64,000 bases of DNA. Origin: a marine actinobacterium MedAcidi-G1. Its GTDB lineage: Bacteria > Actinomycetota > Acidimicrobiia > Acidimicrobiales > MedAcidi-G1. Under the pieces are notes generated by a model, which worked only from the letters and a program-made list of their open reading frames with translations, was not told the DNA's origin and made no database searches. Both the position numbers and the translations under genes were made by a program. Where the stretch lies: positions 29,641-93,640 of the forward strand of contig JUEM01000004.1 of assembly GCA_000817085.1 (NCBI GenBank), given 5' to 3'. Positions within the stretch are counted from its first letter, which is position 1, and each line of letters begins with the position of its first letter. Shown one piece after another: positions 43,201 through 52,586 of this stretch.

Positions 43201-43502
43201 CTTCAATTAAACAGTACAAGTCAGCAGGCTTATAGGAAGTTGACTATGTTCAGGTCGTGTGAGCTGAGAAGTCGCACATAAGCACCGTGACGTGCAGGAT
43301 GAAAAAAGTTGAGCTGTCGTTTTGGCATAAGCGCGCCCTTGTATAAATGCCTCATTAATTCTCGGTATTACAAGAGGTAGTAAAGATCCATTGATTATTA
43401 GGGCACAGGTATCTCTGGTTTATTAACATGTGCTGTTCCTTGACAGCAGGAGCCTGTTCAGCTACTTATTTGATCGGGAAGTTTACTCGGGACGAGTATT
43501 GG
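43201..43502. other. 302-bp intergenic stretch with a short hairpin
   Basis: No credible coding frame (longest ATG frames end within about a dozen codons) and no tRNA-like structure found by eye. The only clear element is the inverted repeat TACTCG-GGA-CGAGTA at 43484-43498, just downstream of the P450 stop codon. Without a T-tract it is a weak terminator candidate. Confidence 0.6.
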
Positions 43503-44771
43503 CTAGGTATCAAAATTTGGTTTGGGGTTGACTTTATCTCCCGGAGTAAAAGAGACAGGCATATGTTTAACCCCGTTAATGAAGTTTGATCTAAGACGTG
43601 AAGGCTCCCCATCTAGAGAAACATCGGGCATTCTTTTGCAGAGTTCTTCGAAAATTATTCTTAATTCAAGTCTCGCAAGGTTAGCCCCGAGGCAAAAGTG
43701 AGGTCCTCCACCGCCAAATCCAACATGATTATTTGGTGAGCGCCGGATATCTAATGAAAAAGGATTTTCGAATTCTGAATCATCTCTGTTGGCTGAAACA
43801 TGCCACATCACTACTTTGTCTCCGGCATTTATCTTCTGGCCATTTATTTCCGTATCTTGGGTCGCTGTCCTTCTGAAATGCAAAACGGGAGTAGCAAATC
43901 TAACGATTTCATCTACTGCGGTATCGATCAGATCTGGGGTATTTTCTTTTAATAAATCAAACTGTTCGGGGTGTTCTATCAGTGCCCACAAGCCTTGTGA
44001 AGTTGCATTACGTGTTGTTTCATTTCCAGCGACAGTCATCAGCAGCATAAATCCGTCGATTTCTTGCTCATTTAGAACGGTAGGCTCGCCATCATCTCCT
44101 ATTATCTCAGCATTGATTAATCGAGTAATTAAATCATCTTGAGGTTCTTCACGTCTCTTATTAGCCAATTCATTTGCATACGCGTATAGCTCAAATGCGG
44201 CAGCTTGATTGTCTTGTCCCGCATACTCTGGGTCTTCGATTCCAATCATTTTGTTAGACCATTCAAAGAGTTTGTTTCTTTCTTCTTGAGGGACACCCAT
44301 TATTTCAGCGATGGCTTGCAAGGGGAGTTCTGCGGCTACATCTACTACAAAATCGCAACTCCCTTTTTCGATGACTTCATCAACTATCAAAATAGTTCTA
44401 AACCGTAAGTATTTTTCAAGTAATCCGATCATTCTTGGGGTGAAACCGCGGTTTACTAATTTCCTATAACGAGTGTGCTTAGGTGGATCTGTATAAAGCA
44501 TCTGAGTTCCCCGAAGATCGAAACCTTTTGAACCATCTTCGTGTTCATGTGGATCCGCTATAGAGATACCCCCAGTCTCCGAAGAGAAAACCTCAGCATT
44601 TCTATTTACTTCAACTAAATCTGCATGACGAACAACGTTCCAAAAACCAGGTCCATCTGGTTCATTATGCCAACTTACGGGGTCTTCCTTCCGAAGATAA
44701 TTGAACATTTCATGATGTTCTTGTGTGAGAAATCTGTCTAGATCTAAAAGGTCTATATCTTCTTTCTTCAT
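43503..44771 (-). CDS. Cytochrome P450, CYP125/CYP142-like
   Basis: 422 residues. The I-helix is AGNETTRNATSQG (about 250), EIVRFATP belongs to the ExxR helix region, and the haem-binding loop FGGGGPHFCLGANLARLEL (about 357) has the axial Cys. PPKHTRYRKLVNRGFTPR is the usual substrate-side signature. The line-up with steroid C26/27 monooxygenases (CYP125/142) was judged by eye. It lies 5 kb from a sterol side-chain-type thiolase and a ChsH-like fusion, which fits but does not prove sterol oxidation. Redox partners are not in the window. Confidence 0.85.
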   Translation of the reverse strand: MKKEDIDLLDLDRFLTQEHHEMFNYLRKEDPVSWHNEPDGPGFWNVVRHADLVEVNRNAEVFSSETGGISIADPHEHEDGSKGFDLRGTQMLYTDPPKHTRYRKLVNRGFTPRMIGLLEKYLRFRTILIVDEVIEKGSCDFVVDVAAELPLQAIAEIMGVPQEERNKLFEWSNKMIGIEDPEYAGQDNQAAAFELYAYANELANKRREEPQDDLITRLINAEIIGDDGEPTVLNEQEIDGFMLLMTVAGNETTRNATSQGLWALIEHPEQFDLLKENTPDLIDTAVDEIVRFATPVLHFRRTATQDTEINGQKINAGDKVVMWHVSANRDDSEFENPFSLDIRRSPNNHVGFGGGGPHFCLGANLARLELRIIFEELCKRMPDVSLDGEPSRLRSNFINGVKHMPVSFTPGDKVNPKPNFDT

Positions 44772-44822
44772 AACTAATCCAATCGCTAATTGAATAGTAC
44801 CAGTCTGTATTGAAGCCGCAAA

Positions 44823-45734
44823 TTAGTTACCTTCGGTCAGCTCAGGCTCTATGAAAATGGGGCCAGCATTTTTGAGCTCAAATCTGATGTCAGCTTCCAA
44901 CTTATTTATGAGGTTGGCTATCTCTTTAGTTTGAAGAGTTTCATTAAAACTGACCCTAACACCTATAAGAATTTCTTCTGGTCCTAAATGTTGGGTTCTA
45001 ATTTCCACTAATTTAGAAACCTGACTGTTGTTTTCAATGATACTTACAATTTTTGAAAGGTCTTCTTCAGTAGCAGCTTCACCGATAATGAGGCTATGCA
45101 TTTCACGGGCAAGAATAGTCGCGATTACTCCTAAAAGGATTCCAATAGAGAGTGTGCCGACTCCATCCCAGATAGGTTCTCCAGTTATTTTCACCATGGA
45201 TATAGCTGCTAGAGCAATAACCATTCCAAACAATGCCCCAGCGTCTTCCAGAAGAACCACTGGGATTTCAGGTTGTTTTGACCGGACTACAAACTTAGAC
45301 CAAGTAGTCTCACCCTTGATCGTTTTTGCTTCAACAATCGCGGTTCTGAAAGAAAATGACTCAATAAATATTCCGAAAATTAGAATTCCGATAGCCCAAC
45401 TCGCATTATTAAGAGTGTGAGGATGGCGAATTTTTTCTATACCTTCATAAATCGCAAACAGTGAACCCAAAGAAAATAAAATTAAAGCAACTACAAAAGA
45501 CCAAAAGTATCTTTCGCGACCATATCCAAAGGGATGTTTTGAACTGGGTTCGCGCTTAGCTCTTCGTGTGCCTAGCAGTAGCAGCAACTGATTTGCTGAA
45601 TCTGCACTGGAGTGGATTCCTTCAGCCAACATCGTAGACGACTTAGTTATTGCAAAACCTGCGAATTTTGCAATAGCTATTCCTAGATTTGCTATCAGTG
45701 CAGCAAGGATAGTTTTTTTGCCAGTTGTTGCCAT
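44823..45734 (-). CDS. Cation diffusion facilitator family transporter
   Basis: 303 residues. Six hydrophobic segments; metal site residues in EGIHSSADSANQLLLLLG (about 38-55, HxxxD) and LEDAGALFGMVIAL (about 160). The GTRRAKREPSSKHPFGYGRERYFWS loop is typical of CDF. The C-terminal cytoplasmic metallochaperone-like domain starts at about 210. It exports divalent metal such as zinc, iron or manganese; the specificity is not decided by the motif. Confidence 0.88.
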   Translation of the reverse strand: MATTGKKTILAALIANLGIAIAKFAGFAITKSSTMLAEGIHSSADSANQLLLLLGTRRAKREPSSKHPFGYGRERYFWSFVVALILFSLGSLFAIYEGIEKIRHPHTLNNASWAIGILIFGIFIESFSFRTAIVEAKTIKGETTWSKFVVRSKQPEIPVVLLEDAGALFGMVIALAAISMVKITGEPIWDGVGTLSIGILLGVIATILAREMHSLIIGEAATEEDLSKIVSIIENNSQVSKLVEIRTQHLGPEEILIGVRVSFNETLQTKEIANLINKLEADIRFELKNAGPIFIEPELTEGN

Positions 45735-45846
45735 TAGTTACATTTTTATAATAGGGACCTGATTATTTCTATCAGAAAAACTCGATTACGTGTATCTTCA
45801 GAAGAGCTAATAGTTTTGCTGTTGATTAGAGAATGTGGGAAATAGG

Positions 45847-46299
45847 ATGAAAATTTTTAGATCACCATCTGAACTACTTAAAGCGGTGGGGGATCATCTT
45901 GGTTACAGCAACTGGATAATGATCGATCAGGAACGTATAGATTTATTTGCAGAAGCAACAGGTGACAAACAGTGGATACATGTAGACCCACAAAAAGCTT
46001 CTGAAGGACCTTTTGGGAAAACAATTGCACATGGGTACTTGACTCTTTCTCTAACGAATTGTCTTTTGCCTGAAATTTTTCAAGTCGAAGGAATCTCAAT
46101 GGGAATTAACTACGGCACAGACCGCGTCAGATTTCCTGCACCATTAACGGTTGGGTCAACGGTTCGCGCAGGTGCCGAACTGATCGACGCTGTAGAAATA
46201 GAAGGTGGTGTCCAAACTGTGGTTCGTGCGAGTGTTGAAATCGAGGGCATGGAAAGACCCGCTTGTGTTGTGGATAGTCTCAGCCGTTTCATCTGGTAA
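45847..46299 (+). CDS. MaoC-like (R)-hydratase
   Basis: 150 residues from ATG 45847 (MKIFRSPSELLKAVGDHLG); GTGGGA about 6 nt upstream serves as ribosome site, and the longer GTG start at 45835 lies over it. The hydratase-2 motif FAEATGDKQWIHVDPQKASEGPFGKTIAHGYLTLSL (about 38-74) carries the catalytic Asp and His. It hydrates trans-2-enoyl-CoA to (R)-3-hydroxyacyl-CoA. Confidence 0.85.
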   Translation: MKIFRSPSELLKAVGDHLGYSNWIMIDQERIDLFAEATGDKQWIHVDPQKASEGPFGKTIAHGYLTLSLTNCLLPEIFQVEGISMGINYGTDRVRFPAPLTVGSTVRAGAELIDAVEIEGGVQTVVRASVEIEGMERPACVVDSLSRFIW

Positions 46300-46322
46300 G
46301 CAAGTAAAGGTAGTCTTGTTGA

Positions 46323-47252
46323 GTGTCTAAAAGGAAACGTAAATTAACGCCAAAAGTCCCTCCCTCATTGCCACCTGTTGAAGCAGGGCTATTAAGTCCC
46401 ACCAGACTGGTCCCAGCTAATATTAATAAACCTCCTTATGCGCTTACAGGCGATCCAGGAAATTCAACTTCGTCGTTGATAAGAGATGACGATGAGATTA
46501 AACGTATGGAAAAAGCAGGAGAGATAGCAGCTTTAGTTTTGCTTGAAGCAGGTTCTAATGCGAGACCCGGAGTTACAACAGACAAAATTGATGAGGTAGT
46601 CCATGAAATGATTTTGTCTTTTGATGCTTACCCAAGTCCACTGAATTACAGGGGTTTTCCCAAATCTGTTTGCACGTCGGTAAACGAGGTTATATGCCAT
46701 GGAATTCCAGATAGTCGTCCGTTGCAAGAAGGAGACATCGTTAACATAGATGTCACGGTTTATCATGAGGGTGTTCATGGAGACACTTCAGTTACTTTTC
46801 CGATTGGGGAAGTAAGCGAAAGAGATATTAATTTAATTAAAGAGACGCGAAAGGCGATGGATCTGGGGATAGAAGCAGTCAAGCCTGGAAGACCTGTGAA
46901 CGTTATAGGTAGAGCGATTGAAAGACACGCAAAACGTCATTCTTTAGGAGTCGTTCGTGAATTTATCGGACACGGTGTTGGAACCGAGTTCCATAGTTCA
47001 CTTCAAATCCCTCATTACTATGACCCCTATGCTTCCACAGAGATACTTCCTGGGATGACTTTTACAATTGAACCAATGTTGACACTTGGTGACCCTTCAC
47101 CGCAGATGTGGAGTGATAATTGGACTGCGGTCACAAGAGATGGGCGGCGCACCGCCCAATTCGAACATACAATTTTAGTTCTCGAAGATGGAGCAAAACG
47201 TCTTACCGTAACTGGTGACGGAAATGCTCCTTCGGATCTTCTTTCCATCTAA
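46323..47252 (+). CDS. map: Methionine aminopeptidase, type I
   Basis: 309 residues, GTG start. A basic, Pro-rich extension of about 55 residues precedes the peptidase domain, as in actinobacterial MapB-type enzymes. Metal ligands: Asp in IVNIDVTVYHEGVHGDTSVTF, His in FIGHGVGTEFHSSLQIPHYYD, Glu in TFTIEPML and Glu in TAQFEHTILV. VCTSVNEVICHGIPDSRPLQEGD is the type I signature. It removes initiator Met from nascent proteins. Confidence 0.92.
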   Translation: MSKRKRKLTPKVPPSLPPVEAGLLSPTRLVPANINKPPYALTGDPGNSTSSLIRDDDEIKRMEKAGEIAALVLLEAGSNARPGVTTDKIDEVVHEMILSFDAYPSPLNYRGFPKSVCTSVNEVICHGIPDSRPLQEGDIVNIDVTVYHEGVHGDTSVTFPIGEVSERDINLIKETRKAMDLGIEAVKPGRPVNVIGRAIERHAKRHSLGVVREFIGHGVGTEFHSSLQIPHYYDPYASTEILPGMTFTIEPMLTLGDPSPQMWSDNWTAVTRDGRRTAQFEHTILVLEDGAKRLTVTGDGNAPSDLLSI

Positions 47253-47274
47253 AAAGACTTGGTTAACGCCAAGT
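47252..47274 (-). terminator. Possible intrinsic terminator of the DUF3048 gene
   Basis: On the minus strand ACTTGG and CCAAGT form a six-pair stem whose loop contains the DUF3048 stop codon; five T follow after one C. The stem is short and only half GC. Confidence 0.4.
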
Positions 47275-48879
47275 TGCTGTTCCAGTCTTCGCTAGAGCAA
47301 CCCATGTGTTACCGGGAGTTAATCTGATAGGCACCCCATCAGAAGTTATTTCTGCTGGCTCCGAATCTTTTTTTCGTTCCCACTGCCCTTCGATTAGGTG
47401 GCCATCAGTAAATACCCAAGCTGTGCCGCTTCCTTCAGTTATAGCCTCAGGAGATCTCGAGTCAGCGGCGCTCTTTCCATAAGAAATAAATTGGATCACA
47501 ATGTTAGTAGGAGCTACCCGTACGCCGTCACCGTCACCATGAGGTTCGCCATTGTGAGTGCGCTCCCATCCTGTGCCATTCCATGCATAATCTATTTCTG
47601 CATGACCAAAATCTACAAAAACACCGGTTGCTTTTTTGGCATTGACATGGAGAGGCGAATTTTCGGTTCTAAAAGTAAATGGAGGTTCAGGAATTTCATC
47701 TCTATCTGGATGCTTCGACCAGAGTCTTTCTGTTGAAGTGAAAAGATTATGCGGCGCTCTCCGTGATGTTGAACGCCAGTAACTTTCACGTGAAGCGTCG
47801 TACCCAACATCAGTAAGGTCAGAGTCTTTTACTACTTCTCTGGTTCCGCGGTTAGCTCCAGAGTAGGCGAAAAGTGGGCTATCAAAACCGGTTAAAAGAG
47901 GCGGATCAGAAGTCCTGGCTGAACGAACCGGTCCAACTACTCGAGAATCTGTTGTTTGAAAAATCGCTATAAGACGTGTTAAACCTGCCTCCACAAGTTC
48001 CTCGTAAACAACATCGGCTTGGTTGATCCCAGCTTGCGGTCTAGCTATCGAAACATTGTCAATTTTAATAGCGAGAGCCGGACGACGGATATCAGTTCCG
48101 GGCAGTCCAGTCCATTGTTTTGATAGCTCTAAAAGTTGGTATCTCTCTATTTCTCCATCAAGTACGTTTATTTCGATCTTTAAATTTTCAATATTTCTTT
48201 CCAGAGTATTTATCTTCGAATTCAGATTCAAAATACTTTCATTCACTCCAGGTATACGAGAACGAGTTTCTTCCTGAAGTTGGACGTAGTCCTTTTGTTT
48301 ATTTCGGGCTGCTGCAATCTCCTCATGAACTTCTGAAACACGCTCTCCAGTAATACGCATTTTAGAATCAACAGATTCAAGTCTTCCTTCGGTCTCGTCG
48401 ATTAGAGCCTTGTAAAGTATCTGACTCCTTATACCGCGAAGAGTTTCATCAGTTAATTGGGCTGATTGCGTTAGAACAGAATTCATCCTTTCATCATTCC
48501 GTACGTAGGAATCGATAGCCAGTTCACGTCGAAGCTGGAAAGGTTCTGAGCGTGATGACCAGACGTCTATGTAATCGTCTGCCAATACTTCAAGTCTTAT
48601 TGGGTGTTTTACAAGTTGTGAGTCTTCGCTATTTATTAAAGCTTCGGTTTCCGCAATCGTTTCATCAATATCTAAGAGCTCATTTTTAAGATCAACGATT
48701 TTCTGTTTTTCTGTTTGGATTCCTTTCTCTATTTCGTCAATGTCAGAGTTCACTTCATCTATTTGTTTCTGCAAGCCAGATATTTCCTTGTCATAAGGTC
48801 CGGCATGGGCGTTCGGCAGAATAGTAGTAGCCAAAATAGAAATAGAAAAAAAACAAAAAATAAAACGCTTTGAAACCAT
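47263..48879 (-). CDS. Exported coiled-coil protein with DUF3048 (YerB-like) domain
   Basis: 538 residues. A signal peptide ends NAHAGP (about 27). A long heptad-rich coiled coil (about 30-245: EISGLQKQIDEVNSDIDEIEKGI..., NLNSKINTLERNIENLKIEINVLDGEIERYQ) is followed by DUF3048 from about 258 (RRPALAIKIDNVSIARPQAGINQADVVYEELVEAGLTRLIAIFQTTDSRVVGPVRSARTSDPPLL), including the YASRESYWRSTSRRAPHNLFTSTERLW region. The coiled coil resembles those of PcsB/NlpC-associated envelope proteins. Its function is unknown; a cell-wall role is plausible. The downstream part of the domain is intact. Confidence 0.85.
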   Translation of the reverse strand: MVSKRFIFCFFSISILATTILPNAHAGPYDKEISGLQKQIDEVNSDIDEIEKGIQTEKQKIVDLKNELLDIDETIAETEALINSEDSQLVKHPIRLEVLADDYIDVWSSRSEPFQLRRELAIDSYVRNDERMNSVLTQSAQLTDETLRGIRSQILYKALIDETEGRLESVDSKMRITGERVSEVHEEIAAARNKQKDYVQLQEETRSRIPGVNESILNLNSKINTLERNIENLKIEINVLDGEIERYQLLELSKQWTGLPGTDIRRPALAIKIDNVSIARPQAGINQADVVYEELVEAGLTRLIAIFQTTDSRVVGPVRSARTSDPPLLTGFDSPLFAYSGANRGTREVVKDSDLTDVGYDASRESYWRSTSRRAPHNLFTSTERLWSKHPDRDEIPEPPFTFRTENSPLHVNAKKATGVFVDFGHAEIDYAWNGTGWERTHNGEPHGDGDGVRVAPTNIVIQFISYGKSAADSRSPEAITEGSGTAWVFTDGHLIEGQWERKKDSEPAEITSDGVPIRLTPGNTWVALAKTGTATWR

Positions 48880-48931
48880 AATGCGAGCGTAGATCTCTAA
48901 CCACTCCTAGAGGGGTCATACAACGAATTTT

Positions 48932-50110
48932 TTAGTTATCTTGACTCAAAATGAGTGCGCTAGTAGGGACAGAAGTTCCTGCTGTAACTAATGCATTTTC
49001 AACGTTTTTAACCTGATTGACTGAAGTTCCTCGTATTTGACGAACTGCTTCTGCTATACCGTTCATTCCATGTATATAGGCTTCTCCTAATTGGCCTCCA
49101 TTAGTGTTTGTTGGTAGCGAGCCATCCATGTCTATATTGCCATCACGCAAAAATTCCTTTGCTTCACCTTTTTCGCAGAATCCAAATTCCTCAAGTTGTG
49201 GAAGAAATAGGGGGGTGAAGTGATCGTAAATGTTAGCGACTTGGATGTCTGCAGGTCCAAGACCAGTGTTTTTCCATAATTGATCTGCACACAACTTCAT
49301 TTCAGGAATTCTTGCAATATCATCTCTGTAGTAGCTTCTCATTGCCTGTTGGTCATCTGTAGAACCTTGGGCAGCTGACGCTATCACTGCAGGAGGATTC
49401 GAAAGGTCTCTAGCGCGTTCGAGGGAAGTTACGAGGATTGCTTGCCCACCATCAGATTCTTGGCAACAGTCCAATAGATGAAGCGGTTCAACAATCCATC
49501 TGCTTTCTTGGTGCTCTTCTAAAGTAATTGGCCTTTCATAGAAAAAAGCAGCAGGGTTTGTTGCAGCGAATTTTCTATCGGTGACTGCTACACGTCCAAA
49601 ATCTTCAGAAGTAGCTCCAGATAAGTGCATGTATCGAGTGGCAAACATAGCAACCCAGCTTGCAGGGGTTAGAAGACCGAACGGCGAAGTCCACCCGAAA
49701 GTAACATCGAAGGCTTCCGCCCCGCCATGCTTATCTTGAACCCCACTACCGAAACGATGCCAGGACCTTTCGTTAAAAGCCCGGTAGCAAAGTACGTAGT
49801 TTGCAGAACCCGAAAAAATTGCTGAAGCAGCCTGACCAATAGTTCCGCATGCTGCCCCTCCGCCATGAGGGATCATGCTGAAGTGACTCAAGGATGGGAT
49901 TCTTAAATTTCGCGCAACTTCTATCTCAAAATTCTGTTCTGAGCTAAAGGTTACTATCCCATCAACGTCTAAAGCCGTCACGCCGGCATCTTTTAAGGCT
50001 GCTTCGCAAGCTTCAACGGCAAGTTCCATAGGAGTTCGACCTGAGTCTTTTGAAAACTCAGTAGCACCAATTCCTACAATCGCTGTTTCAGAAGAAAAAT
50101 TGGAGTTCAT
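48932..50110 (-). CDS. SCP2-thiolase-like / Ltp2-like lipid-transfer aldolase
   Basis: 392 residues of the thiolase superfamily. ETAIVGIGATEFSKDSGRTPMELAVEACEAALKDAGV opens the fold; SMIPHGGGAACGTIGQAASAIFSGSANYVLCYRA and NTNGGQLGEAYIHGMNGIAEAVRQIRG are typical of the non-condensing SCP2/Ltp group, with a Tyr/Asp-rich IYDHFTPLFLPQLEEFG. In actinobacterial sterol degradation Ltp2 is a retro-aldolase working with a DUF35 protein; the preceding gene (2 nt away) is such a MaoC-DUF35 protein. An aldolase complex is therefore likely. Confidence 0.82.
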   Translation of the reverse strand: MNSNFSSETAIVGIGATEFSKDSGRTPMELAVEACEAALKDAGVTALDVDGIVTFSSEQNFEIEVARNLRIPSLSHFSMIPHGGGAACGTIGQAASAIFSGSANYVLCYRAFNERSWHRFGSGVQDKHGGAEAFDVTFGWTSPFGLLTPASWVAMFATRYMHLSGATSEDFGRVAVTDRKFAATNPAAFFYERPITLEEHQESRWIVEPLHLLDCCQESDGGQAILVTSLERARDLSNPPAVIASAAQGSTDDQQAMRSYYRDDIARIPEMKLCADQLWKNTGLGPADIQVANIYDHFTPLFLPQLEEFGFCEKGEAKEFLRDGNIDMDGSLPTNTNGGQLGEAYIHGMNGIAEAVRQIRGTSVNQVKNVENALVTAGTSVPTSALILSQDN

Positions 50111-50112
50111 TC

Positions 50113-51642
50113 TTATTCCTTTTGCTTGCTATTTTTTAGTAGGAGTACTTCTGCGTTTCCTGAAACGTGTACTCCTCTATCATTTTTGCCTAAAAAGGAA
50201 ATGTTCAAGGATATTTGGTCTCCGTTTTCAGTTTTTTCTGTAACTGAACCTGAAAGAGTCATAGTGTCATCAGGATGGTTGGGTGTGCCCAGCTTTAAAT
50301 CGATAGAACTCCATTCAATCGCAGGTCCGGCCCAATCGTTTATCCAACGACTTACGATTCCTGTCGAGGTAAGGATATTCATGAAAATATCGGGCATGCC
50401 TTTAGATTGAGCGGCTTTAGGGTCATGATGTACATCTTGATAGTCACGTGTAGCTAGAGCAGTTGAAACTATAAGAAGTGTAGTTATCTCCACAGGAGAT
50501 ATTGGTAGTTCATCACCTATTTGAACTTTAGCTGGATCGAGTTTTGAGACCTGTTTTTCAACATTTTGTGCCTCTGATTCGTTCGTATCAGAAACGGAAG
50601 ATTGATCACGATCCTTATCTATTTTGTCATTCCTAGATTCTAATTTTTGTCTTTCATTCTCTTTTGGTCTGAACTGATGCAATGTGAATTCGTTATTAAC
50701 GTCGAGCCAATGAACTTCTAGTGGCATGTCTATTTCCAATTCTTCTGGATCAATATCAGTGATATTGGAAACTAAGCGGATTCCTTCTTCTAATTCGACG
50801 AGGCCAACAATTAGCGGATAGTTGAACGCAGGAACCTGAGGGTAGTGTGCGATAGCCCAACTATGGAGGTTGCCTTTACCAGTTGCAGCGACACTGTCTA
50901 AAGAAACGGACCCACATAAAAGGCAACGAACGGCAGGAGGATGTTGCAGATTTCCACATTCATCGCACGATTGAATGCGTAATTCTTTATTGTTGCAGGC
51001 ATCCCAAAACCAGTCTGTTGAATTATTAGAAGCAGGCTTGGGTCTTGATGATTTTTGCTGATTTTTTCTGCCGGTGCCCGGTCGAAATTTGAGTACTCGG
51101 AATTCCATAGAACCAACCTGTTTCCCATGGGAATTAGAATATGTTGTTTCGGTGGTAACAAAATGACCCACTCCGATAGCCGTTGTTTTTTCTACTGAAA
51201 CATCAAGCAACTTTTGGCTGCCAGAAATTAAATCACCGGGTTTAATCATCTCGTCATAGTGGTAAGCAGCATTTGTGGCTACTACGCCTGTAAAACCAGC
51301 GTCATCAAGAAGTTGATAAACCTCAGCACTGGGCGAATCTTCGCTATTTCTTTGGAATTGGTTACCTAGATGGAGGCCAGACATAGTCCAAACTTGCAGC
51401 ATTGCAGGTGGGGCAATAATTCCTTTGTATTTTGAATCCTCTGCAAAATTTTGGTTTATATAAAGGGGATTACTTTCTGACATGGCGTCACACCATGACC
51501 TAATTACTGGTTCGCTAACGCTGTCACGTGCTATTTCAATTTTTCCGACAGAGCCAATTTGGGATGTCAGAGAATGAAAAAAATCGTTTTTTTTGCTATC
51601 CGTTTCAGCTTTTTCATTAGTTCGAGGAAGATCTCGGTTCAA
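50113..51642 (-). CDS. Fusion of MaoC hot-dog, DUF35 zinc-ribbon/OB and second MaoC hot-dog (ChsH2-ChsH1-like)
   Basis: 509 residues. N-terminal MaoC-like domain (about 25-190: [34 protein letters not shown]). Middle DUF35 with zinc ribbon [24 protein letters not shown] (about 220-245, four Cys) and an OB fold ([31 protein letters not shown]). A charged linker (about 340-375). C-terminal MaoC domain (about 385-500: [27 protein letters not shown], the hydratase-type site). This unites functions of ChsH2 (MaoC-DUF35) and ChsH1 (catalytic MaoC) in one chain. It precedes the Ltp2-like gene by 2 nt. Confidence 0.85.
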   Translation of the reverse strand: MNRDLPRTNEKAETDSKKNDFFHSLTSQIGSVGKIEIARDSVSEPVIRSWCDAMSESNPLYINQNFAEDSKYKGIIAPPAMLQVWTMSGLHLGNQFQRNSEDSPSAEVYQLLDDAGFTGVVATNAAYHYDEMIKPGDLISGSQKLLDVSVEKTTAIGVGHFVTTETTYSNSHGKQVGSMEFRVLKFRPGTGRKNQQKSSRPKPASNNSTDWFWDACNNKELRIQSCDECGNLQHPPAVRCLLCGSVSLDSVAATGKGNLHSWAIAHYPQVPAFNYPLIVGLVELEEGIRLVSNITDIDPEELEIDMPLEVHWLDVNNEFTLHQFRPKENERQKLESRNDKIDKDRDQSSVSDTNESEAQNVEKQVSKLDPAKVQIGDELPISPVEITTLLIVSTALATRDYQDVHHDPKAAQSKGMPDIFMNILTSTGIVSRWINDWAGPAIEWSSIDLKLGTPNHPDDTMTLSGSVTEKTENGDQISLNISFLGKNDRGVHVSGNAEVLLLKNSKQKE

Positions 51643-51699
51643 TTTTCACCTCTCCAAGCGATCATACTCACATTATCCTTTAGTTAACCAACAGAGTAA

Positions 51700-52521
51700 T
51701 TAGCTAATTTGGCACTGCGGGCACCAAGTCGTCGAACGTTGACCAATAATTCGATTTTTTAATACATGGGAACAGTTTCTGCATGCCTTTCCGGCTCTAC
51801 CATAGCAATCTAGATTGTGTTGATTCTTACCTGTTAATCCATCAGGTGTCCTATAATCGCGAAAAGTAGTACCTCCGTTGTCGATCGCTTGAGATAAAAC
51901 CTCTCTGATTGAGATAAGTAAAGTTTCTGAACGCTCTTTTCCAATCCGTCTGGCAACAGGATTTATGCGCGACCGCCAAAGTGACTCATCTACATATATG
52001 TTTCCAAGCCCGGCAACGATTCGCTGAGAAAGAAGTTTAGTTTTTATGCAACTTCTTGAGGATGACAAAGATGCATAAAAGCTCTCAGCAGATAATTTTG
52101 GATCAAAAGGTTCAGGACCAATATTGTCTAGCGTTGGGAGTGATTTGTAATCACCCGGATCTACAACCGCAATTCTGCCGAAACGTCTAATATCTCTGAA
52201 AAGTAAAATTTGACCGTCGTTGAGTTCCCACTCGGCTCTGATATAAGGGTCATCAGATTTTTCTTCTACCACTGAGAGACTTCCAGTCATTCCAAGGTGA
52301 ACGATAAGTTCTTTAAGATTTATTTTTCTACCTGATTCTTTTTCTAGGTTAATGATGAGATATTTACCTCTCCGATTCACATCTCGTACAAGAAAACCAG
52401 AAGACAACTTTGCTTGTAGAAATTTTTTTGAAGGAAAAGAGTAGCCATTTAATATTGTTTTTCCAGTAATTAAAGGCTCCAATTGGGAGCGGATTGATTC
52501 AACCTCAGGTAGTTCGGGCAT
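51700..52521 (-). CDS. mutM: Formamidopyrimidine-DNA glycosylase
   Basis: 273 residues from ATG 52521, chosen because the catalytic Pro must follow Met directly (MPELPEVESIR); a longer frame to 52596 would destroy that. Lys in LNGYSFPSKKF and the catalytic Glu3 are present; a helix-two-turn-helix (GLGNIYVDESLWRSRINPVARRI) and a C-terminal zinc finger (CYGRAGKACRNCSHVLKNRIIGQRSTTWCPQCQ, four Cys) complete it. It excises 8-oxoguanine and related lesions and nicks the abasic site. It diverges from parA. Confidence 0.92.
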   Translation of the reverse strand: MPELPEVESIRSQLEPLITGKTILNGYSFPSKKFLQAKLSSGFLVRDVNRRGKYLIINLEKESGRKINLKELIVHLGMTGSLSVVEEKSDDPYIRAEWELNDGQILLFRDIRRFGRIAVVDPGDYKSLPTLDNIGPEPFDPKLSAESFYASLSSSRSCIKTKLLSQRIVAGLGNIYVDESLWRSRINPVARRIGKERSETLLISIREVLSQAIDNGGTTFRDYRTPDGLTGKNQHNLDCYGRAGKACRNCSHVLKNRIIGQRSTTWCPQCQIS

Positions 52522-52586
52522 CGGTACACGATACCTGTTTAAGTGATTTACAACTTTTGTGCCGCAAACTGGTCTAGGTTTTCTAT

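Noticed and set aside
43201-43502. Small RNA or tRNA in the intergenic stretch
   Set aside because: No cloverleaf, GTTCRANNC loop or recognised RNA motif was found; only a short hairpin near 43490.
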